A stretch of DNA of 64,000 nucleotides from Bacteroides intestinalis (lineage in GTDB: Bacteria > Bacteroidota > Bacteroidia > Bacteroidales > Bacteroidaceae), in NCBI RefSeq assembly GCF_902364365.1, contig NZ_CABJDN010000003.1, forward strand, positions 620,001 through 684,000, given 5' to 3'. Made by a program: the position numbers and the translations under genes. This document shows positions 10,001-18,336 of this stretch, piece by piece (the first letter of the stretch is position 1; each line of letters begins with the position of its first letter). The notes under the pieces are model-generated. The model did not search any database and was not told where the DNA came from. It saw only the letters and a list, made by a program, of their open reading frames with translations.

Positions 10001-10179
10001 TTTATTGTTACTTTAGATTGGCTGACGCCATAAGTACTTATACTGGAATTAAAATCAGAAGCGTACACTTGAGTGCTTGTAGATATTAATCCCAAGAGAA
10101 CCCACGTACATCCTAATAACTTGGATGTACACTTAAACTTTGTAAAAGCATTTAAGGATTTCAGATTGTAGTTTTTCAT
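7036..10179 (-). CDS. SusC/RagA-family TonB-dependent outer-membrane transporter
   Basis: Imports oligosaccharides across the outer membrane using TonB energy. The 1047-residue protein has a long N-terminal signal (about residues 1-40), a carboxypeptidase-regulatory-like domain (VTIKGVVVDERNEPIVGANI), a TonB-box region (NALDEIVVVGYGT) and a plug containing GAPGSNPSVTIRGISN and a DPNDIESMEVLKDASATAIYG segment. A 22-strand barrel follows and ends in an aromatic residue (GLKMSF). No extra anti-sigma-interacting STN domain is seen, in keeping with HTCS rather than ECF-sigma control. It is the first gene of the PUL operon, with a leader of about 440 nt from a predicted promoter at 10627-10634 and the HTCS gene upstream on the same strand. 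Confidence 0.97.
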   Translation of the reverse strand: MKNYNLKSLNAFTKFKCTSKLLGCTWVLLGLISTSTQVYASDFNSSISTYGVSQSKVTIKGVVVDERNEPIVGANIMEKGTSNGTISDIEGAFTLTVSSDAILKITFIGYVDKQLSIKGKTNFRVVLSENTNALDEIVVVGYGTARKQDLTSAISSVKSEDIDKFFSGNVQSSLQGQVAGVTVVNSSGAPGSNPSVTIRGISNFGDNRPLYVVDGIPMGTDIRYLDPNDIESMEVLKDASATAIYGTQASNGVILITTKKGKAGKVNFQFDASFGFQTIGSPNMADGLEYAKVLNEKARNDNGSDAALPFPDLNDVHTTNWWREVMNKVAPQQKYNLSFNGGSDKIVYSASLGYYRQDSQMDKGYWEKISSRFNLDFNFNKYVSFTQNLNVSFEGQEDTPGVVGNILKMDPTTPVFIPEEERVNDGVNDRSKPLNWYHRSIHNQAHNPVGAVARAGNDSYSSYRFISNSTLTVKPIAGLTLRSQLGLGFRFNEKDIFSPTFFIDNLERNERSKIERRHNNSSNWSWNNTATYEKKIQKHSFTLMAGMTMEKYRSRTLQGSRNDLPGEFESLRQIDAATGEMTLTGNTSINTLLSYLFRVNYNYDNRYYLTMTGRYDGSSKFMDKNKWAFFPSVSAAWRISGEGFLKDSEIVNDLKLRVGWGQIGNQNIDNGAYLDILSGSYYPFGSDKDLQIAYLPGGVKNPDVKWETVKDANVGVDASFFRNRFSVSADYYVRKTEDMLMQCANPWYSGYPGKIWTNVGCIQVNGWEVSATYMEKFKDWSMKIGLTASHSKNKAKTLADGEALWGGSFDGGGNVTRTVEGGIIGEYYGYIVDGIFQNQDEIDNYAKDGVPIQGNARPGDLKFRDLDNSGTIDDKDRTAIGNPYPDLNLGLNINLTYKDFDFSTSFYASLGGDNFCNTKFRHTTAKNDFNVFKGVYNSVWREGNERNATMPRLSGVDLNGNLSKVSTYFVEDASFLRCRSMQLGYTIPKKFWGMSKLRVYASVENLFVITGYSGQDPEVGGSTLSAGIDNGLYPQPRTYIFGLKMSF

Positions 10180-10626
10180 AAAATTATCTTAATATTAAGT
10201 TATATAATTCTTCTCATGAAGAAGAAATGATTCTAAAAGATTATTTCTCAAAGGCGAGCTTCCAGCTCTCATCGGTCATTCTTACTTCCTACATTATTTT
10301 CGTAAGTAATCATTTCACATATAACAATTTCTTCATCGCCCATTCTCTGTCTTATATACCTAATCCTCTCCTATATAAAATATCCGGATACTTATCCATA
10401 AAGGTACATAACAGAAAAGTACACTGACCATAGAACAGAAATAATGGTAAATGAATTCATGCTCTGTGCTACCCCATGTATCGATAGTCGGAGTTCTAAT
10501 CCGATCCTGGCCGTAACATTCCAAATCGTTTTTCAACGTACCAGATGCAAATAATAGTCTATTCATAATATCCATATTGTGATTTCATTCTTTAAATTAA
10601 AGTTAATCATCTACGTTTTTCTAAAG
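10180..10626 (-). other. long susC leader, no credible gene
   Basis: 447 bp between the predicted susC promoter and the susC ATG. It contains a 71-codon frame (10360-10575, minus) without family resemblance; I treat it as non-coding leader. The segment 10455-10515 carries short self-complementary pieces (TCGGA, TCCGA) that recall a tRNA T-arm, but no full tRNA can be folded. A regulatory 5' UTR or an antisense RNA region is possible. Confidence 0.4.
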
Positions 10627-10634
10627 CAAAAATA
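10627..10634 (-). promoter_or_regulatory. predicted susC promoter -7 box
   Basis: Minus strand reads TATTTTTG, matching the Bacteroidetes -7 consensus TAnnTTTG. Transcription would begin near 10620. No good -33 TTTG is seen, as expected for an activator-dependent PUL promoter. Confidence 0.5.
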
Positions 10635-10655
10635 GTGCATTATATATGTAGAAGG

Positions 10656-10694
10656 GAGGGAGAATCAAGTCATTCAGCGGGGGAAAAAGAGTCA
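10656..10694 (-). promoter_or_regulatory. candidate HTCS operator: two direct half-sites 22 bp apart
   Basis: On the minus strand TGACTCTTTTTCCCCC (from 10694) and TGACTTGATTCTCCCTCC (from 10672) are direct repeats with a 22-bp period, both TGACT followed by a pyrimidine tract. The downstream one ends about 20 bp before the -7 box. AraC-type output domains of HTCS proteins act as dimers on direct repeats upstream of susC, so position and form fit. Binding is inferred. Confidence 0.45.
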
Positions 10695-10731
10695 AAAACG
10701 GCTTTCAGTATGCTCTTTATGGATTTTCATC

Positions 10732-11088
10732 CTACCCGGTAACGTTGTTTATCATTTTACACAGTTTCATATATGTCATTACATGAACCTTATTATCCCG
10801 TTCATTCCAGATAACCGATCGTACAGGACGCCATCTACGCAACCAGACGATTAATATTTGAGGAGCATAGTAATGCTTTACTCTGTCTAAAACAGGGTAA
10901 CCGCCACAATTAATATGATATAGAGTTATTTCTCTTTCGTCCTCATTCCCAAAGAACGTGGTTTCAAAAGCATTGCCAATAAACAATCCTGTTACATCCT
11001 CCTTACTACCATTCAAAAAAGAAATAATAGCAATAAAACCAATATAAAATACATAGAAGAAGCTTTCTATTAAAGTGTGTGTATTCAT
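10732..11088 (-). CDS. small membrane-anchored protein of unknown function, PUL-associated
   Basis: 118 residues from the ATG at 11088. A hydrophobic N-terminal segment (about residues 8-30, FFYVFYIGFIAIISFL) is followed by a basic, aromatic-rich domain with ILIVWLRRWRPVRSVIW. I do not recognise the family. A further in-frame ATG at 11106 would sit at the predicted transcription start, so 11088 is preferred. Evidence that it is real: a perfect -7 box (TACTTTTG, 11115-11122) stands just upstream, and the frame is a sensible length with a membrane segment. It lies between the HTCS gene and the susC operator region. It may be a spurious frame. Confidence 0.45.
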   Translation of the reverse strand: MNTHTLIESFFYVFYIGFIAIISFLNGSKEDVTGLFIGNAFETTFFGNEDEREITLYHINCGGYPVLDRVKHYYAPQILIVWLRRWRPVRSVIWNERDNKVHVMTYMKLCKMINNVTG

Positions 11089-11114
11089 AATAAATGCGAA
11101 TAACAATTATGGCT

Positions 11115-11122
11115 CAAAAGTA
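11115..11122 (-). promoter_or_regulatory. -7 box upstream of the small membrane protein gene
   Basis: Minus strand TACTTTTG matches TAnnTTTG exactly; the start codon at 11088 would follow about 20 nt after the transcription start. Confidence 0.45.
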
Positions 11123-11179
11123 GTCCATCTGCTATTCATACACAGGGGAAGATTAAGGCAAAAAGAGGAGAAAATCCCG

Positions 11180-14100
11180 TCAATTGCCTTGTTTTAATGA
11201 CTCCTGATATTCTTTTGGGGTCATTCCTTTCTTTTTCTTAAAAATTTCTCTAAAATATTTAGGATCTGTAAAACCAACCATATAAGCGATCTCTGCTATT
11301 CGCAAATCTGAATGCCGTAAGAGCATGCAAGCTTTTTTAATTCTAACATCACGAATAAATTCATTGAGAGACATACCTGTAAGCGATTTCAATTTTCGAT
11401 ATAATGTAGATTGGCTCATATTCATCATTTCGGAAAAAATTTCATTAGAAAACTCACTATTATCCATTTGTTGTTCAATGGCTGCAATTGCTTTATCCAA
11501 AAAATCTCGGTCAAACACAGACAAATCCAAATCACATATATCTAAATTATCTTGTTGACGGAATTGCTGGATCAGCAATTTACGATTCGTTATTAACACT
11601 TGGATTTGAGCAGTCAATAACACCATCTCTACAGGCTTAGTTATATATACATCAGCCCCAGCATCATATCCTTCCAAATGATATTCAGTCTGGGTTTTGG
11701 CAGTGAGCATTACAATAGGTAAATGATTCAACGCAGTGTCATTTCTTATTATTCGGCACAATTCAACACCATTCATTTCTGGCATCATATAGTCAGTTAT
11801 GACAGCATCAATATTCTGTTCCTCTTGTAGTATATCAATTGCTATCTTTCCATTGACAGCTGTACTCACATTAAACTGTTTACTTAACACTTTCGTCATT
11901 ACAGCCAGCAAATCCATATCATCTTCTACTAAAAGCAAATGTGCACGTTCATTATTCGTTTCTTCAATAATTACAGCTTCTTCAATAATCGGTTCGAGTT
12001 CCTTTTTCAAATTTTCATTTTTCATTTCTTCAGATTCCTCATCAATTTGCTCTGTTGTATAGCTCTGTTTATCAGAAGGAATCATCACTGTAAATACTGT
12101 AGTTTCATTAAGTATACTTTGTACAGAAATCGTTCCATGATGCAATTCCACCAAGTCTTTAGTTAATGAAAGTCCAAGACCTGTGCCTTTCGTCTTAAAC
12201 TTACGGTAGTCTCCTTCATAAAAACGTTTAAATAGTAAAGGTATCTTATTTTCAGGAATTCCATCTCCCGTATTTTCTACTTTAAGAATAAAATAGTTTT
12301 TGTTATCCTGAATCATCTGTGACAAAGAAACCAGAACCATTCCATTCTGATAATTATATTTCAAAGCATTAGAGAGCAGATTATAGATAATCTTGTCCAA
12401 CTTGTCCACATCGAAATAAGCCATTATGACATCTTGTTCCGCCTGAAAGTTCAATGTGATATTCTTTGATTGCAGCAAAGGATAAAAATTTTCTTCACAT
12501 AGTTCTTTCACAAATGCCACTATATTGTTATAGCTAACTTTCAATTTCAAATTACCGCTTTCAACCTTACGAAACTCCAGTATTTGCTGCAAAAGTCGCT
12601 GAAGGCGTTTCAGATTCAGCCTCATAATATTCAAAGTTTGCCCATCAGCCTTTCCATCCTGTTTCAGACTGTCAATCGAACATTGCAGCACACTAAGAGG
12701 GGTAAATAGCTCATGCGAAATATTAGTAAAGAAAGTCAACTTAGCCTGATTTACTTCTTCGGATTTCTTATGCTCGATTTGTTCTATCTTCAAAGCATTT
12801 TGTAACCGAATACGTTTTCTTATGATACGAAAAGCCATATATGTTATTATACCAATTAGCAAAGTATAAATTACATAAGCCTGCCAAGTCAACCAAGGCG
12901 GTGGCATAATCGTCAGTTTCATCTCTACAGGCTGCGACCATACACTATTTTCATTACATGCTCTAACCTGAAATACATATTCTCCCGTATCCAAATTATT
13001 ATAGGATATATGCCGATTATTGGCATCCACATAAATCCAATTCTTATTCACCCCTTTCATGCGATATGCATAACGATTCGCCTGCGGATTGGTATAGGAG
13101 AGACAACTGAAGCTCATCTGAACATTATTCTGATTGTATGCCAATAAAAGCTCTTTTGTATAAGGTGGTAAAAACGTCTCACCCACCTGTCCTTTATCAA
13201 CCAACTCTTGTAACGGTACATTCATTATGGAAACATCCACAATAGCAGTTTTAGGAATAACAGAATCTATCACATTCTGACTAGGGATATAACAATCAAT
13301 TCCATTGGTTCCACCAAATAATATTTCAGAATTAGATAACCTCAGTGATGTAGATTTTATAAACTGGGTATTTACCAGGCCTTCGCTTTGTGTATAAAGT
13401 TTAGCATGATTTTCCTGTACTAGACTCATGCATATCAACCCTTTTCCGGTAGCCATCCACAAATTACGATCTTTATCTTCTACAATAGAATAAATGATAT
13501 TATTGGAAAACATTTGAATGTTTTCCAACATTTCAAAATGATCATTCACTTTACTATACTTACTTAATCCTCCACCTTGTGTACCAATCCATAGTTGCTC
13601 ATTCGAATCTTGATAGAAACAAAGCACATTATCATAATTCAATTTTCCATTCGCCAGATTATAGTCTGTCAATTTTCCATCAAGAGACAAGTAAAAAGCA
13701 CCATAATCTTTAGTGCCAATCCATATTCCAGCTTTATCACACAACACCGTATGGATAGATTTATTACTAATTATATTATTTAATACAGCCACAGGTTTTA
13801 TCACATATTCTTGTTCACTTATAGATTCTCCGATAAAAAGTCCCTGCTCTGTAGCAATCCACATGTTACCAATAGTATCTTGTACCATGGTGTTTATAGT
13901 TATTAAATCAGGATATTCATCTCGTAGTCTAATTAGTGATACAGGTTTCGTTCCATTCCGTTTAACTATATAGATTCCGTCATAACGGGTACCCAGCCAT
14001 ATATCTCCTGTTTTTTGATGTTTAGTAATCGACTGAACTGCGTTTCCAGCAATATTTCTTAAAGCATCTATCTCTTTATATGAATATTGTTTTCCTGTTT

Positions 14101-15238
14101 TCTTATCCCATAACAACAATATATCTAATCGTGCTCCGATCCATATAATCGATGATTCATCTTCATACAATGCTGTAACCATAGTATTATCTGCTGTACC
14201 TACAGATATAGCATTGTGTACGAAAGGCACTTTGCGTTTTACAAGTTTATTGATTCCTCCTCCTGATGCAGAAGCCCATAATATGTTTTTTCTATCATTA
14301 TAAATAGTCCATATTTCATATCCTCCAAGTTCGTCAGCATCATATACTGTAAAACTATTAGTAGAATCCGGTTCTGACAGTACGGCCAGCCCTCTTGCTG
14401 TTGCTACCCACAATTCATCATATTGGGAATCATATACCAGTTCATGTATTACATCACTGGGTAAAGCTCCATCTTTTGAGGAAGAATAATAAAACTTATA
14501 TGCTGAAGAATGAGAATCAAAAGGATTTTCTAAACGCATTATCCCCTGATTATTCCACATTGATACCCACATTCGATGATTATTATCTTCCGCAAAGCCA
14601 GTTATTCTTAAATCCTTATTTCGACATATTGTATCATAGTTGAATACTTCCATAGTCTGCATGTTCAAAGTAAAAAAACCATTTCTCCAAGTCCCTACCC
14701 AAATATAACCTCTAGAATCTTCATATAAAGAGGATATATCTGCTTTTATTAAAAAATTCACTTGATAATCTAATTTGTTACATAAAAAAAGACCATTTGA
14801 AGTACCTAAAAGAATATCTCCCTGTTGAGTAATTAAAAGCCTGCTAATTTTGCCACACTTACTAGTATCTATCGATATCGGAAGTACCTGCCCAATCATC
14901 GGATCAAAAATAGTAATTCCTTTAGAAGTCACTATCCAAAATCTTCCATTGTTATCTCTTTTCATTGACAAAATATGATTAGAAATAAAAAATGATGGAG
15001 ATAAATAGTCAGAACGATAAGTTTTTAACTGATATCCGTCATATCTACACAAGCCATTTGTAGTACCAAACCACATAAAACCGAGTTCATCTTGCAGTAT
15101 ACAAGTTACATCATTGCTAGCTAAGCCTGAATTTATATTTAAATTTGTAATACTAATTCGAGCCAAATTAGTATTATTGGCAGATAAGAAGTATAAAGGT
15201 ATAAATAAAATAAAAAGAAGAAAAGACAGAAATTTCAT
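11180..15238 (-). CDS. hybrid two-component system (HTCS) PUL regulator
   Basis: One-protein sensor and activator for the adjacent PUL. Order in 1352 residues: signal peptide or anchor (MKFLSFLLFILF), a large periplasmic sensor of Reg_prop beta-propeller repeats (GFMWFGTTNGLCRYDG and many variants), a Y_Y_Y domain, a membrane helix near residue 785-810, HisKA with His842 (NISHELFTPL), HATPase (YNLLSNALKY, GTGLGLSLTKDL), a receiver with Asp1149 (VITDYMMPE) and a C-terminal AraC-type HTH (IAEIAYMVGF). An upstream ATG at 15262 is rejected: the signal peptide begins at 15238, and the predicted -7 box at 15267-15274 would put 15262 at or before the transcription start. Sensor propellers of this class bind oligosaccharides released by the PUL enzymes. 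Confidence 0.95.
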   Translation of the reverse strand: MKFLSFLLFILFIPLYFLSANNTNLARISITNLNINSGLASNDVTCILQDELGFMWFGTTNGLCRYDGYQLKTYRSDYLSPSFFISNHILSMKRDNNGRFWIVTSKGITIFDPMIGQVLPISIDTSKCGKISRLLITQQGDILLGTSNGLFLCNKLDYQVNFLIKADISSLYEDSRGYIWVGTWRNGFFTLNMQTMEVFNYDTICRNKDLRITGFAEDNNHRMWVSMWNNQGIMRLENPFDSHSSAYKFYYSSSKDGALPSDVIHELVYDSQYDELWVATARGLAVLSEPDSTNSFTVYDADELGGYEIWTIYNDRKNILWASASGGGINKLVKRKVPFVHNAISVGTADNTMVTALYEDESSIIWIGARLDILLLWDKKTGKQYSYKEIDALRNIAGNAVQSITKHQKTGDIWLGTRYDGIYIVKRNGTKPVSLIRLRDEYPDLITINTMVQDTIGNMWIATEQGLFIGESISEQEYVIKPVAVLNNIISNKSIHTVLCDKAGIWIGTKDYGAFYLSLDGKLTDYNLANGKLNYDNVLCFYQDSNEQLWIGTQGGGLSKYSKVNDHFEMLENIQMFSNNIIYSIVEDKDRNLWMATGKGLICMSLVQENHAKLYTQSEGLVNTQFIKSTSLRLSNSEILFGGTNGIDCYIPSQNVIDSVIPKTAIVDVSIMNVPLQELVDKGQVGETFLPPYTKELLLAYNQNNVQMSFSCLSYTNPQANRYAYRMKGVNKNWIYVDANNRHISYNNLDTGEYVFQVRACNENSVWSQPVEMKLTIMPPPWLTWQAYVIYTLLIGIITYMAFRIIRKRIRLQNALKIEQIEHKKSEEVNQAKLTFFTNISHELFTPLSVLQCSIDSLKQDGKADGQTLNIMRLNLKRLQRLLQQILEFRKVESGNLKLKVSYNNIVAFVKELCEENFYPLLQSKNITLNFQAEQDVIMAYFDVDKLDKIIYNLLSNALKYNYQNGMVLVSLSQMIQDNKNYFILKVENTGDGIPENKIPLLFKRFYEGDYRKFKTKGTGLGLSLTKDLVELHHGTISVQSILNETTVFTVMIPSDKQSYTTEQIDEESEEMKNENLKKELEPIIEEAVIIEETNNERAHLLLVEDDMDLLAVMTKVLSKQFNVSTAVNGKIAIDILQEEQNIDAVITDYMMPEMNGVELCRIIRNDTALNHLPIVMLTAKTQTEYHLEGYDAGADVYITKPVEMVLLTAQIQVLITNRKLLIQQFRQQDNLDICDLDLSVFDRDFLDKAIAAIEQQMDNSEFSNEIFSEMMNMSQSTLYRKLKSLTGMSLNEFIRDVRIKKACMLLRHSDLRIAEIAYMVGFTDPKYFREIFKKKKGMTPKEYQESLKQGN

Positions 15239-15266
15239 ATTTGCAAAATATTTATTATACAAACAA

Positions 15267-15274
15267 CAAATTTA
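15267..15274 (-). promoter_or_regulatory. predicted HTCS promoter -7 box
   Basis: Minus strand TAAATTTG fits TAnnTTTG and leaves about 20 nt of leader before the ATG at 15238, which decides the start choice. Confidence 0.45.
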
Positions 15275-15608
15275 TAATATATTCAATTATGTACCTTACA
15301 CATGCAAATGTTTAACAAATAACATGAGTTCGATATAAGATTGATATTAATAAATAAAAGAATAGCGGTAAAAGCACCAACTTTATAGTATTCAAATATA
15401 ACTTTAAAACAAATACCACTATGTTCTCAGAAACCAAAGTTACTATTTTTTTTGTTTGGGAGATGATTTCTGCAAAGAATTTGAAATGTAACAAGTAAAA
15501 CGCATACTTGAAAATCAAGAAAAGATACCCCTCATATTACTCATTCCGGTATCATTCTTTGCTCCAAACATTATCTAATAATATATCTCCATAGCCTTAT
15601 ATAAAAGA
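15275..15608. other. AT-rich intergenic stretch, nothing recognised
   Basis: 334 bp between the HTCS promoter and the prfC terminator. It holds short frames with no plausible start signals and an isolated TAnnTTTG match on the minus strand (15435-15442). No gene, repeat or RNA is supported. Confidence 0.5.
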
Positions 15609-15648
15609 ATACAGGGATACAAAGTTTCTATTCTTTGCATCCCTGTAT
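15609..15648 (-). terminator. intrinsic terminator after prfC
   Basis: A 16-nt stem with one mismatch (15609-15624 with 15633-15648, core CAGGGAT / ATCCCTG) and an 8-nt loop lies 28 bp past the prfC stop. On the minus strand it is followed by a U-rich run (TTCTTTTATAT). Confidence 0.75.
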
Positions 15649-15675
15649 CCGGAAATTCCTAATTCTGAACATCTA

Positions 15676-17244
15676 TCAGAACTCGCTTGTAAAATGGAAT
15701 TTTATATTTTTAAAGTCCATCTGCGCCATCTGCAACACATAGCCGCTATCGGCCAGGAATACATCCCTGCCCCCACGATCCTTTGCCATATACTGATACT
15801 TACGCTTCTTGAAAGCTTCCAGTTCTTCCGGATTATCACTCTCTATCCAGCAAGCCTTATACAGGCTCAACGGCTCCCAACGACACTTCGCACTGTATTC
15901 ATTCTCCAAGCGATACTGGATAACCTCGAACTGCAACTGTCCTACCGTACCGATAATCTTACGCCCGTTGAACTGGTTAACAAACAATTGCGCCACACCT
16001 TCGTCCATCAACTGGTCGATACCCTTGGCAAGTTGTTTCTGCTTCATCGGGTCAGCATTCTCAATGTACTTGAACATCTCCGGTGAGAAGCTCGGCAGAC
16101 CACGGAAATGAAGCATCTCCCCTTCCGTCAGTGTATCACCAATCTTAAAAGTACCGTTATCCGGCAAACCGATAATATCGCCTGCCCAAGCCTCATCAAC
16201 AGTCGTCTTACGCTGTGCCATGAACTGTGTGGGCGAAGAAAAGCGCATCGTCTTTCCATGACGCACATGCATATATGGAGCATTACGCGTAAATTTACCT
16301 GAGCAAATCTTACAGAATGCAATACAAGAACGATGATTCGGGTCGATATTCGCTGTAATCTTGAAGACAAAGCCGGTGAATTTAGGCTCTTCCGGCTCCA
16401 CTTCACGTTCTTCCGCCTGCACCGGACGAGGGCTTGGGGCTATCTCCACAAAGCAATCCAGCAACTCCTGCACACCGAAGTTATTCAGGGCCGAGCCAAA
16501 GAATACAGGTGCCACTTCCCCTTTCAGGTATTCTTCCTTATCAAATTCAGAATATACTCCATCTATCAACTCCAACTCACCACGCAGTTTATCAGCCAGT
16601 TGTGTACCGATTTGCTTATCCAACTCTTCGGTATTGATATCTACTTCCACCTTTTCCGTCACCACTTGCTTGGAAGGCTGGAAAAGATTCAGATTGTTTT
16701 CATAGATGTTATAAACCCCCTTGAAGCGGATACCACTTTCGATAGGCCACGTCAACGGACGCACATGAATGGCAAGTTCTTCCTCCAGCTCATCCAGCAA
16801 ATCGAAAGGGTCTTTGGCCTCACGGTCCATTTTATTGATGAATATAATAACCGGAGTATTACGCATACGGCATACCTCCATCAACTTACGCGTCTGCGTT
16901 TCCACACCTTTTGCACCATCCACAACAATGATAACGCTATCTACAGCAGTCAGCGTGCGGTATGTATCTTCGGCAAAGTCCTGGTGACCGGGAGTATCGA
17001 GGATATTAATCTTATAATCTTTATAATCGAACTCCATCACGGAGGTAGTTACAGAGATACCACGCTGTTTCTCTATATCCATCCAGTCGGATGTAGCGGT
17101 CTTCTTTATCTTATTGCTCTTTACAGCACCCGCTACCTGAATCTGTCCACCAAAAAGCAACAGTTTTTCAGTCAATGACGTTTTACCGGCATCCGGATGC
17201 GCGATAATCGCAAAGGTTCGTCTTCTTTGAATTTCTTGGTTCAT
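15676..17244 (-). CDS. prfC: peptide chain release factor 3
   Basis: GTPase that removes RF1/RF2 from the ribosome after peptide release. 522 residues, normal for RF3. The G1 loop is AHPDAGKT (15-22), the G3 motif DTPGHQDF (83-90) and G4 NKMD (137-140); the RGISV switch segment is at 61-65. RF3-specific regions continue to the end ([29 protein letters not shown]). Its ATG overlaps the TGA of the 58-residue gene by four bases (ATGA), pointing to translational coupling with that gene and rmlD upstream. It is the last gene of the run and is followed by an intrinsic terminator. Confidence 0.98.
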   Translation of the reverse strand: MNQEIQRRRTFAIIAHPDAGKTSLTEKLLLFGGQIQVAGAVKSNKIKKTATSDWMDIEKQRGISVTTSVMEFDYKDYKINILDTPGHQDFAEDTYRTLTAVDSVIIVVDGAKGVETQTRKLMEVCRMRNTPVIIFINKMDREAKDPFDLLDELEEELAIHVRPLTWPIESGIRFKGVYNIYENNLNLFQPSKQVVTEKVEVDINTEELDKQIGTQLADKLRGELELIDGVYSEFDKEEYLKGEVAPVFFGSALNNFGVQELLDCFVEIAPSPRPVQAEEREVEPEEPKFTGFVFKITANIDPNHRSCIAFCKICSGKFTRNAPYMHVRHGKTMRFSSPTQFMAQRKTTVDEAWAGDIIGLPDNGTFKIGDTLTEGEMLHFRGLPSFSPEMFKYIENADPMKQKQLAKGIDQLMDEGVAQLFVNQFNGRKIIGTVGQLQFEVIQYRLENEYSAKCRWEPLSLYKACWIESDNPEELEAFKKRKYQYMAKDRGGRDVFLADSGYVLQMAQMDFKNIKFHFTSEF

Positions 17245-17417
17245 TCGTCGTTATCGTTATTTTTATTTTTACTCATTGCCTTAGCATTGAGTGCAACACC
17301 TAAGGCGATGCCCAAAGCGATGCCCAAAGCCAGTTTATCTATTATAAGCCCTAAAGCCACTCCTAAGCAGACCCCTACAGATATATAGGGATAATTTATC
17401 TTTTTCTTCGAATTCAT
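17241..17417 (-). CDS. 58-residue glycine-zipper membrane peptide, overlapping both neighbours
   Basis: A short gene between rmlD and prfC. Product: basic N-terminus (MNSKKK), one hydrophobic stretch at residues 11-46 with repeated small-residue motifs ([10 protein letters not shown] and [13 protein letters not shown]), and a polar tail rich in Asn, Asp and Lys. The motif spacing (G-x3-G and A-x3-A) is that of a glycine zipper, which packs transmembrane helices or oligomers. Its ATG overlaps the rmlD stop, and its TGA overlaps the prfC ATG, each as ATGA, strong evidence that it is translated. Function unknown; no relation to cell-wall sugar synthesis or translation can be read from it. Confidence 0.8.
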   Translation of the reverse strand: MNSKKKINYPYISVGVCLGVALGLIIDKLALGIALGIALGVALNAKAMSKNKNNDNDE

Positions 17418-18268
17418 ACTTCAAGCTTCTTAATGCATTCTACAAGGCTCTTCTCCCAATGGGGAACTTCAATGCCGAAAGTCTTTTTTATTTTCGTCTT
17501 ATCCAATACGGAATAATGCGGGCGTGGTGCCTTTGCCGGATACTCATCCGTATGCAGCGGGTTTACTTTACAGGTCGTGATACCGGCAATGCGATGAATA
17601 GCCACCGTAAAATCATACCAGGAACATACGCCCTCATCGCTAAAATGGTAAATACCCGGAACGATCCCCTGATTAATAGCTGCATAGATAGCCAGTGCCA
17701 GGTCATTTGCATAGGTCGGTGTGCCAATCTGATCGAAAACCACACCCAAAGACTCACGCTCACGCCCCAACCGGATCATCGTTTTCACAAAATTGTTTCC
17801 ATAGATAGAATACAGCCAAGCGGTACGGATCACCATTGCTTTCTCGCAATTCTGCATCACTTCTTTCTCCCCACCCAGCTTAGTAAAACCGTAAACCGAA
17901 TTAGGACAAGGCGGACAATCTTCTTTATAAGGTATATGTGCTGTTCCATCAAAGACATAATCCGTAGAAACCTGTATCATAGCAGCACCATTGGCCTGTG
18001 CAGCACGTGCCAGTATGCCCGGAGCTTCCTGATTCAGTTTGCGGCACAACTCTTCGTTATCTTCCGCTTTATCAACTGCCGTATAGGCAGCACAGTTCAC
18101 AACCACTTCAATGCCATTCTCAGCAATACATTTCTGCACTGCCTGCTCGTCGCAGATGTCCAGTTCTTGTACATCCGTAAAAAAACACGTGTGTTGTGGA
18201 TTCTCTTTTGCAAGGACTTGCATTTCGTTACCAAGCTGTCCGTTGGCCCCGGTTACTAATATTCTCAT
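17414..18268 (-). CDS. rmlD: dTDP-4-dehydrorhamnose reductase
   Basis: Last step of dTDP-L-rhamnose synthesis, reducing dTDP-4-keto-L-rhamnose with NAD(P)H in the cytoplasm; the product feeds surface polysaccharides. 284 residues with the Rossmann motif GANGQLG (7-13), STDYVFDG (101-108) with the catalytic Ser/Thr region, and the Tyr126-x3-Lys130 pair of short-chain reductases (YGFTK). rmlABC are not nearby. It is the middle gene of a minus-strand run (lysE-like, DUF4924, rmlD, 58-residue gene, prfC). Its leader contains heptamer repeats directly before the ATG. Confidence 0.95.
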   Translation of the reverse strand: MRILVTGANGQLGNEMQVLAKENPQHTCFFTDVQELDICDEQAVQKCIAENGIEVVVNCAAYTAVDKAEDNEELCRKLNQEAPGILARAAQANGAAMIQVSTDYVFDGTAHIPYKEDCPPCPNSVYGFTKLGGEKEVMQNCEKAMVIRTAWLYSIYGNNFVKTMIRLGRERESLGVVFDQIGTPTYANDLALAIYAAINQGIVPGIYHFSDEGVCSWYDFTVAIHRIAGITTCKVNPLHTDEYPAKAPRPHYSVLDKTKIKKTFGIEVPHWEKSLVECIKKLEV

Positions 18269-18275
18269 CTTTATA

Positions 18276-18304
18276 TGTACGATTTGACGATTTACGATTG
18301 AAAT
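18276..18304 (-). repeat. ATCGTAA-type heptamer repeats before rmlD
   Basis: Sense (minus) strand shows three near-copies of a unit containing ATCGTAA/ATCGTCA/ATCGTAC ending 7 nt before the rmlD ATG. Related repeats stand before purL, the second chrA gene and the fructokinase gene, always in sense orientation. Confidence 0.6.
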
Positions 18305-18336
18305 TACATTATTGATACTTTCCGGTTCATCACTTA

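Noticed and set aside
10455..10515. tRNA-like segment
   Set aside because: Only a T-arm-like piece; no acceptor stem, D-arm or anticodon arm can be drawn.
10360..10575. 71-codon frame in the susC leader (minus)
   Set aside because: No start signal, no recognisable domain, low-complexity hydrophobic tail; lies in the predicted 5' UTR.
15312..15518. 68-codon hydrophobic frame (minus)
   Set aside because: AT-rich region with chance hydrophobic codons, no leader signal and no family.
16333..17178. 281-codon plus-strand frame
   Set aside because: Antisense shadow of prfC; residue composition is that of a reverse-strand frame.
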